Below, in pieces: positions 28,300 to 43,444 of a stretch of 64,000 nt of DNA. The position numbers and the translations under genes were made by a program. The stretch is from Atherix ibis. Its lineage: Eukaryota > Arthropoda > Insecta > Diptera > Athericidae. Where the stretch lies: assembly GCA_958298945.1 (NCBI GenBank), contig CATQJD010000146.1:2790001-2854000 (forward strand), given 5' to 3'. The notes beneath the pieces are model-generated. The model did no database searches, was not told the origin of the DNA, and worked only from the letters and a program-made list of their open reading frames with translations. The number at the start of each line of letters is the position of its first letter. Within the stretch, counting starts at the first letter, position 1.

Positions 28300-29374
28300 T
28301 TAAATATACTACTTCATATTCCTCTTAAGCATACTACTTCATATTCCTCTTAAACATACTACTTCATATTCCTCTTAAACATACTACTTCATATTCCTCT
28401 TAAACATACTACTTCATATTCCTCTTAAACATATTACTTCATATTCCTCTTAAACTTACTACTTCATATTCCTCTTAAATATACAACTTCATATTCCTCT
28501 TAAATATACTACTTCATTATCCTCTTAAATATACTATTTCATATTCCTCTTAAACATATTACTTCATATTTCTCTTGAATATACTACTTCATATTCCTCT
28601 TAAACGTACTACTTCATATTCCTCTTAAACATACTACTTCATATTTCTCTTAAATATACTACTTCATATTCCTCTTAAATATACTACTTCATATTCCTCT
28701 TAAATATACTACTTCATATTCCTCTTAAACATACTACTTCATATTCCTCTTAAACATACTACTTCATATTTCTCTTAAACATATTACTTCATATTCCTCT
28801 TAAACAAACTACTTCATATTCCTCTTAAATATACTACTTCATATTCCTCTTAAACATACTACTTCATATTTCTCTTAAATATACTACTTCATATTCCTCT
28901 TAAACATACTACTTCGTATTCCTCTTAAATATACTACTTCATATTCCTCTTGAACATACTACTTCATATTCCTCTTAAACATACTACTTCATATTTCTCT
29001 TAAACATACTACTTCATATTCCTCTTAAATATACTACTTCATATTACTCTTAAATATACTACTTCATATTCCTCTTAAACATACTACTTCATATTCCTCT
29101 TAAACATACTACTTCATATTCCTGTTAAACATACTACTTCATATTCCTCTTAAACATAGTACTTCATATTCCTCTATAACATACTACTTCATATTCCTCT
29201 TAAACATACTACTTCATATTCCTCTTAAATATACTACTTCATATTCCTCTTAAATATACTACTTCATATTCCTCTTAAGCATACTACTTCATATTCCTCT
29301 TAAACATACTACTTCATATTCCTCTTAAACATACTACTTCATATTCCTCTTAAACATACTACTTCATATTCCTC
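28300..29374. repeat. 1075-bp unit, copy 1 (43-mer)
   Basis: CTTAAGC (28326/29401) and TCTCTTGAAT (28571/29646) both recur at 1075 bp, with the intervening order ATTAT, ACTATTTC, AAACATATTAC, TCTCTTGAAT, AAACGTAC and TCTCTTAAAT preserved. The match is clear for about the first 425 bp of the unit and then stops, so the rest is not duplicated at this distance. Confidence 0.75.
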
Positions 29375-29800
29375 TTAAATATACTACTTCATATTCTTCT
29401 TAAGCATACTACTTCATATTCCTCTTAAACATACTACTTCATATTCCTCTTAAACATACTACTTCATATTCCTCTTAAACATACTACTTCATATTCCTCT
29501 TAAACATATTACTTCATATTCCTCTTAAACATACTACTTCATATTCCTCTTAAATATACTACTTCATATTCCTCTTAAATATACTACTTCATTATCCTCT
29601 TAAATATACTATTTCATATTCCTCTTAAACATATTACTTCAAATTTCTCTTGAATATACTACTTCATATTCCTCTTAAACGTACTACTTCATATTCCTCT
29701 TAAACATACTACTTCATATTTCTCTTAAATATACTACTTCATATTCCTCTTAAATATACTACTTCATATTCCTCTTAAATATACTACTTCATATTCCTCT
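29375..29800. repeat. 1075-bp unit, partial copy 2
   Basis: Seventeen monomers matching 28300-28725 in order. The copy ends at about 29800, where AAACATTCTAC replaces AAACATACTAC and the 150-bp tandem pair begins. Confidence 0.75.
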
Positions 29801-30100
29801 TAAACATTCTACTTCATATTCCTCTTAAATATACTACTTCATATTCCTCTTAAACGTACTACTTCATATTCCTCTTAAATATACTACTTCATATTCCTCT
29901 TAAACATACTACTTCATATTCCTCTTAAAAATACTACTTCATATTTCTCTTAAACATTCTACTTCATATTCCTCTTAAATATACTACTTCATATTCCTCT
30001 TAAACGTACTACTTCATATTCCTCTTAAATATACTACTTCATATTCCTCTTAAACATACTACTTCATATTCCTCTTAAATATACTAATTCATATTCATCT
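29801..30100. repeat. 150-bp tandem pair (2 x 6 monomers)
   Basis: Six monomers ordered AAACATTC, T-type, AAACGTAC, T-type, C-type, T-type (29801-29950) repeat at once (29951-30100). AAACATTCT stands at 29801 and 29951, AAACGTACT at 29851 and 30001. A further AAACATTC / AAACGTAC pair lies at 30351 and 30401 and a lone AAACGTAC at 30251, so the motif spread locally. Confidence 0.85.
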
Positions 30101-33100
30101 TAACCATACTACTTCATATTCCTCTTAAACATACTACTTCATATTCCTCTTAAACATACTACTTCATATTCCTCTTAAACATACTACTTCATATTCCTCT
30201 TAAATATACTACTTCATTATCCTCTTAAACATACTACTTCATATTCCTCTTAAACGTACTACTTCATATTCCTCTTAAATATACTACTTCATATTCCTCT
30301 TAAACATACTACTTCATATTCCTCTTAAATATACTACTTCATATTCCTCTTAAACATTCTACTTCATATTCCTCTTAAATATACTACTTCATATTCCTCT
30401 TAAACGTACTACTTCATATTCCTCTTTATTATACTACTTCATATTCCTCTTAAACATACTACTTCATATTCCTCTTAAATATACTACTTCATATTCCTCT
30501 TAAACATACTACTTCATATTCCTCTTAAACATACTATTTCATATTTCTCTTAAACATACTACTTCATATTCCTCTTAAATATACTACTTCATATTACTCT
30601 TAAATATACTACTTCATATTCCTCTTAAGCATACTACTTCATATTTCTCTTAAACATACTACTTCATATTCCTCTTAAACATACTACTTCATATTCCTCT
30701 TAAACAAACTATTTCATATTTCTCTTAAACATACTTCTTCATGTTCCTCTTAAATATACTAATTCATATTCCTCTTAAACATACTACTTCATATTCCTCT
30801 TAAATATACTACTTCATATTCCTCTTAAACATACTATTTCATATTTCTCTTAAACATACTTCTTCATATTCCTCTTAAATATACTACTTCATATTCCTCT
30901 TAAGCATACTAATTCATATTCCTCTTAAACATACTACTTCATATTTCTCTTAAACATACTACTTCATGTTCCTCTTAAACATACTACTTCATATTCCTCT
31001 TAAATATACTACTTCATATTACTCTTAAATATACTACTTCATTATCCTCTTAAATATACTATTTCATATTCCTCTTAAACATATTACTTCATATTTCTCT
31101 TGAATATACTACTTCATATTCCTCTTAAACGTACTACTTCATATTCCTCTTAAACATACTACTTCATATTTCTCTTAAATATACTACTTCATATTCCTCT
31201 TAAATATACTACTTCATATTCCTCTTAAATATACTACTTCATATTCCTCTTAAACATTCTACTTCATATTCCTCTTAAATATACTACTTCATATTCCTCT
31301 TAAACATACTACTTCATATTCCTCTTAAATATACAACTTCATATTTCTCTTAAACATACTACTTCATATTCCTCTTAAATATACTACTTCATATTCCTCT
31401 TAACCATACTACTTCATATTCCTCTTAAACATAGTATTTCATATTTCTCTTAAACATACTTCTTCATGTTGCTCTTAAATATACTACTTCATATTACTCT
31501 TAAATATACTACTTCATATTCCTCTTAAGCATACTACTTCATATTCCTCTTAAACATACTACTTCATATTCCTCTTAAACATACTACTTCATATTCCTCT
31601 TAAACATACTACTTCATATTCCTCTTAAACATACTACTTCATATTCCTCTTAAACATACTACTTCATATTCCTCTTAAATATACTACATCATATTCCTCT
31701 TAAATATACTACTTCATTATCATCTTAAACATACTACTTCATATTCCTTTTAAACATACTACTTCATATTCCTCTTAAACATACTACTTCATATTCCTCT
31801 TAAATATACTACTTCATATTCCTCTTAAACATACTACTTCATATTCCTCTTAAATATACTACTTCATATTCCTCTTAAACATACTACTTCATATTCCTCT
31901 TAAATATACTACTTCATATTCCCCTTAAACATACTACTTCATATTCCTCTTAAACATACTACTTCATATTTCTCTTAAACATACTACTTCATATTCCTCT
32001 TAAATATACTACGTCATATTACTGTTAAATATACTACTTCATATTCCTCTTAAACATACTACTTCATATTCCTCTAAAACATTCTACTTCATATTCCTCT
32101 TAAACATACTACTTCATATTCCTCTTAAATATACTACTTCATATTCCTGTTAAAAATACTACTTCATATTCCTCTTAAACATACTACTTCATATTCCTCT
32201 AAAACATACTACTTCATATTCCTCTTAAACATACTACTTCATATTCCTCTTAAACATACTACTTCATATTCCTCTTAAACATACTACTTCATATTCCTCT
32301 TAAACATACTACTTCATATTCCTCTTAAACATACTACTTCATATTCCTCTTAAACATACTACTTCATATTCCTCTTAAATATACTACGTCATATTACTCT
32401 TAAATATACTACTTCATATTCCTGTTAAAAATACTACTTCATATTCCTCTTAAACATACTACTTCATATTCCTCTTAAACATACTACTTCATATTCCTCT
32501 TAAACATACTACTTCATATTCCTCTTAAATATACTACTTCATATTCCTCTTAAATATACTACTTCATATTCCTCTTAAATATACTACTTCATTATCCTCT
32601 TAAATATACTACTTCATATTCCTCTTAAACATATTACTTCATATTTCTCTTAAATATACTACTTCATATTCCTTTAAACATACTACTTCATATTCCTCTT
32701 AAACATACTACTTCATATTCCTCTTAAACATACTACTTCATACTCCTCTTTAACATACTACTTCATATTCCTCTTAAACATACTACTTCATTATCCTCTT
32801 AAACATACTACTTCATATTCCTCTTAAATATACTACTTCATATTCCTCCTAAACATACTACTTCATATTCCCTTTAAACATACTACTTGATATTCCTCTT
32901 AAACATACTACTTCATATTCCTCTTAAACATACTACTTCATATTCCTATTAAATATACTAATTAATATTCCTCTTAAATATACTATTTCATATTCCTCTT
33001 AAACATACTACTTCATATTCCTCTTAAACATACTACTTCATATTCCTCTTAAACATACTACTTCATATTCCTCTTAAACATACTACTTCATATTCCTCTT

Positions 33101-33664
33101 AAATATATTACTTCATATTCCTCTTAAACATACTACTTCATATTCCTCTTAAATATACTACTTCATATTCCTCTTAAACATACTACTTCATATTCCTCTT
33201 AAATATACTAGTTCATATTTCTCTTAAACATACTACTTGATATTCCTCTTAAACATACTACTTCATATTCCTCTTAAACATACTACTTCATATTCCTCTT
33301 AAATATACTACTTCATATTCCTCTTAAATATACTACTTCATATTCCTCTTAAATATACTACTTCATATTCCTCTTAAGCATACTACTTCATATTCCTCTT
33401 AAACATACTACTTCATATTCCTCTTAAACATACTACTTCATATTCCTCTTAAACATACTACTTCATATTCCTCTTAAATATATTACTTCATATTCCTCTT
33501 AAACATACTACTTCATATTCCTCTTAAATATACTACTTCATATTCCTCTTAAATATACTACTTCATATTCCTCTTAAACATACTACTTCATATTCCTCTT
33601 AAACATACTACTTCATATTCCTCTTAAACATACTACTTCATATTCCTCTTAAACATACTACTTC
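30101..33664. repeat. Domain V right part
   Basis: About 142 monomers in phase apart from the 24-bp monomer at 32671. One TCTCTTGAAT cassette stands at 31096. Between 31.7 and 32.2 kb the order CCTTTTAAAC, CCCCTTAAAC, ACTACGTC, CTCTAAAAC matches the domain III/IV theme. From 33.19 to 33.57 kb the monomers (ACTAGTTC, ACTTGATATT, CTTAAGC) recur 3175 bp later at 36.365-36.745 kb. Only satellite is present. Confidence 0.75.
32671..32694 (+). repeat. 24-bp monomer (TTTAAAC lineage)
   Basis: CCTTTAAAC replaces CCTCTTAAAC, with AAACATATTAC and TCTCTTAAAT monomers to its left as in the other three members (19783, 52785, 53134). Unlike those, it keeps the normal ACTACTTC centre instead of ACTATTTC. 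Confidence 0.85.
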
Positions 33665-35965
33665 ATATTCCTCTTAAATATACTACTTTATATTCCTCTT
33701 AAATATACTACTTCATTATCCTCTTAAATATACTATTTCATATTCCTCTTAAACATATTACTTCATATTTCTCTTGAATATACTACTTCATATTCCTCTT
33801 AAACATACTATTTCATATTTCTATTAAACATACTTCTTCATATTCCTCTTAAATATACTACTTCATATTCCTCTTAAATATACTACTTCATATTCCTCTT
33901 AAATATACTACTTCATATTCCCCTTAAACATACTACTTCATATTCCTCTTAAACATACTACTTCATATTCCTCTTAAACATATTACTTCATATTCCTCTT
34001 AAACATACTACTTCATATTCCTCTTAAATATACTACTTCATATTCCTATTAAACATACTACTTCATATTCCTCTTAAATATACTACTTCATATTCCTCTT
34101 AAACATACTACTTCGTATTCCTCTTAAATATACTACTTCATATTCCTCTTAAACATACTACTTCATATTCCTCTTAAACATACTACTTCATATTTCTCTT
34201 AAACATACTACTTCATATTCCTCTTAAATATACTACTTCATATTACTCTTAAATATACTACTTCATATTCCTCTTAAACATACTACTTCATATTCCTCTT
34301 AAACATACTACTTCATATTCCTCTTAAACATACTACTTCATATTCCTCTTGACCATACTACTTCATATTCCTCTAAAACATACTACTTCATATTCCTCTT
34401 AAACATACTACTTCATATTCCTCTTAAATATACTACTTCATATTCCTCTTAAACATACTACTTCATTATCCTCTTAAATATACTACTTCATATTCCTCTT
34501 AAACATATTACTTCATATTTCTCTTAAATATACTACTTCATATTCCTCTTAAACATACTATTTCATATTCCTCTTAAACATACTACTTCATATTCCTCTT
34601 AAACATACTACTTCATATTCCTCTTAAACATACTACTTCATATTCCTCTTAAACATACTATTTCATATTCCTCTTAAACATACTACTTCATATTCCTCTT
34701 AAATATTCTACTTCATATTCCTCTTAAATATACTACTTCATATTCCTCTTAAGCATACTACTTCATATTCTTCTTAAACATACTACTTCATATTCCTCTT
34801 AAACATACTACTTCATATTCCTCTTAAACATACTACTTCATATTCCTCTTAAACATACTACTTCATATTCCTCTTAAACATACTACTTCATATTCCTCTT
34901 AAATATACTACTTCATATTCCTCTTAAATATACTACTTCATTATCCTCTTAAATATACTATTTCATATTCCTCTTAAACATATTACTTCATATTTCTCTT
35001 GAATATACTACTTCATATTCCTCTTAAACGTACTACTTCATATTCCTCTTAAACATACTACTTCATATTTCTCTTTAATATACTACTTCATATTCCTCTT
35101 AAATATACTACTTCATATTCCTCTTAAATATACTACTTCATATTCCTCTTAAACATACTACTTCATATTCCTCTTAAACATACTACTTCATATTCCTCTT
35201 AAACATATTACTTCATATTCCTCTTAAACATACTACTTCATATTCCTCTTAAATATACTACTTCATATTCCTCTGAAACATACTACTTCATATTCCTCTT
35301 AAATATACTACTTCATATTCCTCTTAAACATACTACTTCGTATTCCTCTTAAATATACTACTTCATATTCCTCTTAAACATACTACTTCATATTCCTCTT
35401 AAACATACTACTTCATATTTCTCTTAAACATACTACTTCATATTCCTCTTAAATATACTACTTCATATTACTCTTAAATATACTACTTCATATTCCTCTT
35501 AAACATACTACTTCATATTCCTCTTAAACATATTACTTCATATTCCTGTTAAACATACTACTTCATATTCCTCTTAAACATACTACTTCATATTCCTCTA
35601 TAACATACTACTTCATATTCGTCTTAAACATACTACTTCATATTCCTCTTAAATATACTACTTCATATTCCTCTTATACATACTACTTCATTATCCTCTT
35701 AAATATACTACTTCATATTCCTCTTAAACATATTACTTCATATTTCTCTTAAATATACTACTTCATATTACTCTTAAACATACTATTTCATATTCCTCTT
35801 AAACATACTACTTCATATTCCTCTTAAATATACTACTTCATATTCCTCTTAAATATACTACTTCATATTCCTCTTAAATATACTACTTCATTATCCTCTC
35901 AATTATACTACTTCATATTCCTCTTAAACATATTACTTCATATTTCTCTTAAATATACTACTTCA
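33665..35965. repeat. Domain VI block, copy 1 (2.3 kb)
   Basis: It repeats 3225 bp later (36890-39190). Landmarks with that exact spacing are TTCTATTAAAC (33821/37046), CTTGACC (34351/37576 at GACC), CTCTGAAAC (35271/38496) and the ATTAT-CTCTCAATTATAC pair (35896/39121). From about 34.0 kb the same order recurs exactly 7200 bp later (34046/41246 CTATTAAAC, 34751/41951 AAGCATAC, 34995/42195 TCTCTTGA). It appears again about 20.5 kb later in domain VIII. Confidence 0.85.
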
Positions 35966-36889
35966 TTATCCTCTTAAATATACTATTTCATATTCCTCTT
36001 AAACATATTACTTCATATTTCTCTTGAATATACTACTTCATATTCCTCTTAAACGTACTACTTCATATTCCTCTTAAACATACTACTTCATATTTCTCTT
36101 TAATATACTACTTCATATTCCTCTTAAATATACTACTTCATATTCCTCTTAAATATACTACTTCATATTCCTCTTAAACATACTACTTCATATTCCTCTT
36201 AAACATACTACTTCATATTCCTCTTAAACATATTACTTCATATTCCTCTTAAACATACTACTTCATATTCCTCTTAAATATACTACTTCATATTCCTCTG
36301 AAACATACTACTTCATATTCCTCTTAAATATACTACTTCATATTCCTCTTAAACATACTACTTCATATTCCTCTTAAATATACTAGTTCATATTTCTCTT
36401 AAACATACTACTTGATATTCCTCTTAAACATACTACTTCATATTCCTCTTAAACATACTACTTCATATTCCTCTTAAATATACTACTTCATATTCCTCTT
36501 AAATATACTACTTCATATTCCTCTTAAATATACTACTTCATATTCCTCTTAAGCATACTACTTCATATTCCTCTTAAACATACTACTTCATATTCCTCTT
36601 AAACATACTACTTCATATTCCTCTTAAACATACTACTTCATATTCCTCTTAAATATATTACTTCATATTCCTCTTAAACATACTACTTCATATTCCTCTT
36701 AAATATACTACTTCATATTCCTCTTAAATATACTACTTCATATTCCTCTTAAATATACTACTTCATATTCCTCTTAAATATACTACTTCATTATCCTCTC
36801 AATTATACTACTTCATATTCCTATTAAACATACTACTTCATATTCCTCTTAAATATACTACTTCATATTCCTCTTAAACATACTACTTC
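35966..36889. repeat. Patchwork of short copied pieces
   Basis: Four pieces with different sources lie side by side. 35966-36364 matches about 34940-35340 (offset 1025, for example CTCTGAAAC 35271/36296). 36365-36745 matches 33190-33570 (offset 3175). About 36746-36820 matches 35846-35920 (offset 900, CTCTCAATTATAC). About 36821-36889 matches 34046-34115 (offset 2775, CTATTAAAC). Every offset is a whole number of monomers. Joints are known to about one monomer. Confidence 0.7.
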
Positions 36890-39190
36890 GTATTCCTCTT
36901 AAATATACTACTTTATATTCCTCTTAAATATACTACTTCATTATCCTCTTAAATATACTATTTCATATTCCTCTTAAACATATTACTTCATATTTCTCTT
37001 GAATATACTACTTCATATTCCTCTTAAACATACTATTTCATATTTCTATTAAACATACTTCTTCATATTCCTCTTAAATATACTACTTCATATTCCTCTT
37101 AAATATACTACTTCATATTCCTCTTAAATATACTACTTCATATTCCCCTTAAACATACTACTTCATATTCCTCTTAAACATACTACTTCATATTCCTCTT
37201 AAACATATTACTTCATATTCCTCTTAAACATACTACTTCATATTCCTCTTAAATATACTACTTCATATTCCTATTAAACATACTACTTCATATTCCTCTT
37301 AAATATACTACTTCATATTCCTCTTAAACATACTACTTCGTATTCCTCTTAAATATACTACTTCATATTCCTCTTAAACATACTACTTCATATTCCTCTT
37401 AAACATACTACTTCATATTTCTCTTAAACATACTACTTCATATTCCTCTTAAATATACTACTTCATATTACTCTTAAATATACTACTTCATATTCCTCTT
37501 AAACATACTACTTCATATTCCTCTTAAACATACTACTTCATATTCCTCTTAAACATACTACTTCATATTCCTCTTGACCATACTACTTCATATTCCTCTA
37601 AAACATACTACTTCATATTCCTCTTAAACATACTACTTCATATTCCTCTTAAATATACTACTTCATATTCCTCTTAAACATACTACTTCATTATCCTCTT
37701 AAATATACTACTTCATATTCCTCTTAAACATATTACTTCATATTTCTCTTAAATATACTACTTCATATTCCTCTTAAACATACTATTTCATATTCCTCTT
37801 AAACATACTACTTCATATTCCTCTTAAACATACTACTTCATATTCCTCTTAAACATACTACTTCATATTCCTCTTAAACATACTATTTCATATTCCTCTT
37901 AAACATACTACTTCATATTCCTCTTAAATATTCTACTTCATATTCCTCTTAAATATACTACTTCATATTCCTCTTAAGCATACTACTTCATATTCTTCTT
38001 AAACATACTACTTCATATTCCTCTTAAACATACTACTTCATATTCCTCTTAAACATACTACTTCATATTCCTCTTAAACATACTACTTCATATTCCTCTT
38101 AAACATACTACTTCATATTCCTCTTAAATATACTACTTCATATTCCTCTTAAATATACTACTTCATTATCCTCTTAAATATACTATTTCATATTCCTCTT
38201 AAACATATTACTTCATATTTCTCTTGAATATACTACTTCATATTCCTCTTAAACGTACTACTTCATATTCCTCTTAAACATACTACTTCATATTTCTCTT
38301 TAATATACTACTTCATATTCCTCTTAAATATACTACTTCATATTCCTCTTAAATATACTACTTCATATTCCTCTTAAACATACTACTTCATATTCCTCTT
38401 AAACATACTACTTCATATTCCTCTTAAACATATTACTTCATATTCCTCTTAAACATACTACTTCATATTCCTCTTAAATATACTACTTCATATTCCTCTG
38501 AAACATACTACTTCATATTCCTCTTAAATATACTACTTCATATTCCTCTTAAACATACTACTTCGTATTCCTCTTAAATATACTACTTCATATTCCTCTT
38601 AAACATACTACTTCATATTCCTCTTAAACATACTACTTCATATTTCTCTTAAACATACTACTTCATATTCCTCTTAAATATACTACTTCATATTACTCTT
38701 AAATATACTACTTCATATTCCTCTTAAACATACTACTTCATATTCCTCTTAAACATATTACTTCATATTCCTGTTAAACATACTACTTCATATTCCTCTT
38801 AAACATACTACTTCATATTCCTCTATAACATACTACTTCATATTCGTCTTAAACATACTACTTCATATTCCTCTTAAATATACTACTTCATATTCCTCTT
38901 ATACATACTACTTCATTATCCTCTTAAATATACTACTTCATATTCCTCTTAAACATATTACTTCATATTTCTCTTAAATATACTACTTCATATTACTCTT
39001 AAACATACTATTTCATATTCCTCTTAAACATACTACTTCATATTCCTCTTAAATATACTACTTCATATTCCTCTTAAATATACTACTTCATATTCCTCTT
39101 AAATATACTACTTCATTATCCTCTCAATTATACTACTTCATATTCCTCTTAAACATATTACTTCATATTTCTCTTAAATATACTACTTCA
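36890..39190. repeat. Domain VI block, copy 2 (2.3 kb)
   Basis: A near-exact copy of 33665-35965. All the G-containing marker monomers I checked are conserved. It ends after the CTCTCAATTATAC and AAACATATTAC monomers, where 39190 onward (TGTTCCTC) parts from 35966 onward (TTATCCTC). Confidence 0.85.
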
Positions 39191-41199
39191 TGTTCCTCTT
39201 AAACATACTATTTCATATTCCTCTTAAGCATACTACTTCATATTCCTCTTAAATATACAACTTCATATTTCTCTTAAATATACTACTTCATATTACTCTT
39301 AAATATTCTACTTCATATTCCTCTTAAACATACTACTTCATATTCCTCTTAAACATATAACTTCATATTCCTCTTAAACATACTACTTCATGTTCCTCTT
39401 AAATATACGTCTTCATATTCCTGTTAAACATACAACTTCATATCACTCTTAAATATACTACTTCATATTCCTCTTAAGCATACTACTTCATATTCCTCTT
39501 AAACATACTACTTCATATTCCTCTAAAATATACTACTTCATATTCCTCTTAAATATACTACTTCATATTCCTCTTAAACATACTACTTCATATTCCTCTT
39601 AAACATACTACTTCATATTCCTCTTAAACATACTACTTCATATTCCTCTTAAATATACAACTTCATATTCCTCTTAAACATACTACTTCATATTCCTCTT
39701 AAATATACTACTTCATATTCCTCTTAAACATACTACTTCATATTCCTCTTAAATATACTACTTCATATTCCTCTTAAACATACTACTTCATATTCCTCTT
39801 AAACATACTACTTCATATTCCTCTTAAACATACTACTTCATATTCCTCTTAAACATATTACTTCATATTCCTCTTAAACATACTACTTCATATTCCTCTT
39901 AAATATACTACTTCATATTCCTCTTAAACATATAACTTCATATTCCTCTTAAACATACTACTTCATATTCCTCTTAAATATACTACTTCATATTCCTCTT
40001 AAATATACAACTTCATATTTCTCTTAAATATACTACTTCATATTACTCTTAAATATTCTACTTCATATTCCTCTTAAACATACTACTTCATATTCCTCTT
40101 AAACATATAACTTCATATTCCTCTTAAACATACTACTTCATATTCCTCTTAAATATACTACTTCATATTCCTGTTAAACATACTACTTCATATCACTCTT
40201 AAATATACTACTTCATATTCCTCTTAAATATACTACTTCATATTCCTCTTATACATACTACTTCATTATCCTCTTAAATATACTAGTTCATATTCCTCTT
40301 AAACATATTACTTCATATTTCTCTTAAATATACTACTTCATATTACTCTTAAACATACTACTTCATATTCCTCTTAAATATACTACTTCATATTCCTCTT
40401 AAATATACTACTTCATATTCCTCTTAAATATACTACTTCATTATCCTCTCAAATATACTACTTCATATTCCTCTCAAACATATTACTTCATATTTCTCTT
40501 AAATATACTACTTCATGTTCCTCTTAAACATACTATTTCATATTCCTCTTAAACATACTACTTCATATTCCTCTTAAATATACAACTTCATATTTCTCTT
40601 AAATATACTACTTCATATTACTCTTAAATATTCTACTTCATATTTCTCTTAAACATACTACTTCATATTCCTCTTAAACATATAACTTCATATTCCTCTT
40701 AAACATACTACTTCATATTCCTCTTAAATATACTACTTCATATTCCTGTTAAACATACTACTTCATATCACTCTTAAATATACTATTTCATATTCCTCTT
40801 AAGCATACTACTTCATATTCCTCTTAAACATACTACTTCATATTCCTCTAAAATATACTACTTCGTATTCCTCTTAAATATACTACTTCATATTCCTCTT
40901 AAACATACTACTTCATATTCCTCTTAAACATACTACTTCATATTCCTCTTAAACATCCTACTTCATATTCCTCTTAAATATACAACTTCATATTCCTCTT
41001 AAACATACTACTTCATATTCCTCTTAAATATACTACTTCATATTCCTCTTAAACATACTACTTCATATTCCTCTTAAATATACTACTTCATATTCCTCTT
41101 AAACATACTACTTCATATTCCTCTTAAACATACTACTTCATATTCCTCTTAAACATACTACTTCATATTCCTCTTAAACATATTACTTCATATTCCTCT
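39191..41199. repeat. Short-period block with ATATCACTC markers
   Basis: The series ACAACTTC / TCTCTTAAAT / ACTCTTAAATATTC / ACATATAAC / CCTGTTAAAC / ATATCACTC occurs three times, with TATCACTC at 39441, 40191 and 40766 (spacings 750 and 575 bp). A fourth occurrence stands at 56731 in domain VIII. The third monomer of the series is also found near the start of the window, but the full order is not. Confidence 0.75.
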
Positions 41200-43100
41200 T
41201 AAACATACTGCTTCATATTCCTCTTAAATATACTACTTCATATTCCTATTAAACATACTACTTCATATTCCTCTTAAATATACTACTTCATATTCCTCTT
41301 AAACATACTACTTCGTATTCCTCTTAAATATACTACTTCATATTCCTCTTAAACATACAACTTCATATTCCTCTTAAACATACTACTTCATATTTCTCTT
41401 AAGCATACTACTTCATATTCCTCTTAAATATACTACTTCATATTACTCTTAAATATACTACTTCATATTCCTCTTAAACATACTACTTCATATTCCTCTT
41501 AAACATACTACTTCATATTCCTGTTAAACATACTACTTCATATTCCTCTTAACCATACTACTTCATATTCCTCTAAAACATACTACTTCATATTCCTCTT
41601 AAACATACTACTTCATATTCCTCTTAAATATACTACTTCATATTCCTCTTAAAAATACTACTTCATTATCCTCTTAAATATACTACTTCATATTCCTCTT
41701 AAACATATTACTTCATATTTCTCTTAAATATACTACTTCATATTCCTCTTAAACATACTATTTCATATTCCTCTTAAACATACTACTTCATATTCCTCTT
41801 AAACATACTACTTCATATTCCTCTTAAACATACTACTTCATATTCCTCTTAAACATACTATTTCATATTCCTCTTAAACATACTACTTCATATTCCTCTT
41901 AAATATACTACTTCATATTCCTCTTAAATATACTACTTCATATTCCTCTTAAGCATACTACTTCATATTCTTCTTAAACATACTACTTCATATTCCTCTT
42001 AAACATACTACTTCATATTCCTCTTAAACATACTACTTCATATTCCTCTTAAACATACTACTTCATATTCCTCTTAAACATACTACTTCATATTCCTCTT
42101 AAATATACTACTTCATATTCCTCTTAAATATACTACTTCATTATCCTCTTAAATATACTATTTCATATTCCTCTTAAACATATTACTTCATATTTCTCTT
42201 GAATATACTACTTCATATTCCTCTTAAACGTACTACTTCATATTCCTCTTAAACATACTACTTCATATTTCTGTTAAATATACTACTTCATATTCCTCTT
42301 AAATATACTACTTCATATTCCTCTTAAATATACTACTTCATATTCCTCTTAAACATACTACTTCATATTCCTCTTAAACATAATACTTCATATTCCTCTT
42401 AAACATATTACTTCATATTCCTCTTAAACATACTACTTCATATTCCTCTTAAATATACTACTTCATATTCCTCTTAAACATACTACTTCATATTCCTCTT
42501 AAATGTACTACTTCATATTCCTCTTAAACATACTACTTCGTATTCCTCTTAAATATACTACTTCATATTCCTCTTAAACATACTACTTCATATTCCTCTT
42601 AAACATACTACTTCATATTTCTCTTAAACATACTACTTCATATTCCTCTTAAATATACTACTTCATATTACTCTTAAATATACTACTTCATATTCCTCTT
42701 AAACATACTACTTCATATTCCTCTTAAACATACTACTTCATATTCCTGTTAAACATACTACTTCATATTCCTCTTAAACATACTACTTCATATTCCTCTA
42801 TAACATACTACTTCATATTCCTCTTAAACATACTACTTCATATTCCTCTTAAATATACTACTTCATATTCCTCTTAAACATATCACTTCATTATCCTCTT
42901 AAATATTCTACTTCATATTCCTCTGAAACATATTACTTCATATTTCTCTTAAATATACTACTTCATATTACTCTTAAACATACTATTTCATATTCCTCTT
43001 AAACATGCTACTTCATATTCCTCTTAAATATACTACTTATATTCCTCTTAAATATACTACTTCATATTCCTCTTAAATATACTACTTCATTATCCTCTCA
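41200..43100. repeat. Domain VI block, copy 3 (1.9 kb)
   Basis: It matches 34.0-35.9 kb at exactly 7200 bp (288 monomers), including TTCTTAAAC after AAGCATAC and the TCTCTTGAAT / AAACGTAC pair. Register is lost near the 24-bp monomer at 43020. Small differences include TCTGTTAAAT for TCTTTTAAT-type monomers and AAATGTAC. Confidence 0.8.
43020..43043 (+). repeat. 24-bp length-variant monomer
   Basis: ACTACTTATATT replaces ACTACTTCATATT, losing the C at monomer base 20. Its sister positions at 35.8 and 39.05 kb are full length, so the loss happened after that block was copied. Confidence 0.9.
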
Positions 43101-43444
43101 AATATACTACTTCATATTCCTCTTAAACATATTACTTCATATTTCTCTTAAATATACTACTTCATATTCCTCTTAAACATACTATTTCATATTCCTCTTA
43201 AACATACTACTTCATATTCCTCTTAAATATAAAACTTCATATTTCTCTTAAATATACTACTTCATATTACTCTTAAACATTCTACTTCATATTCCTCTTA
43301 AACATACTACTTCATATTCCTCTTAAACATATAACTTCATATTCCTCTTAAACATACTACTTCATATTCCTCTTAAATATACTACTTCATATTCCTGTTA
43401 AACATACTACTTCATATTCCTCTTAAACATACTACTTCATATTC

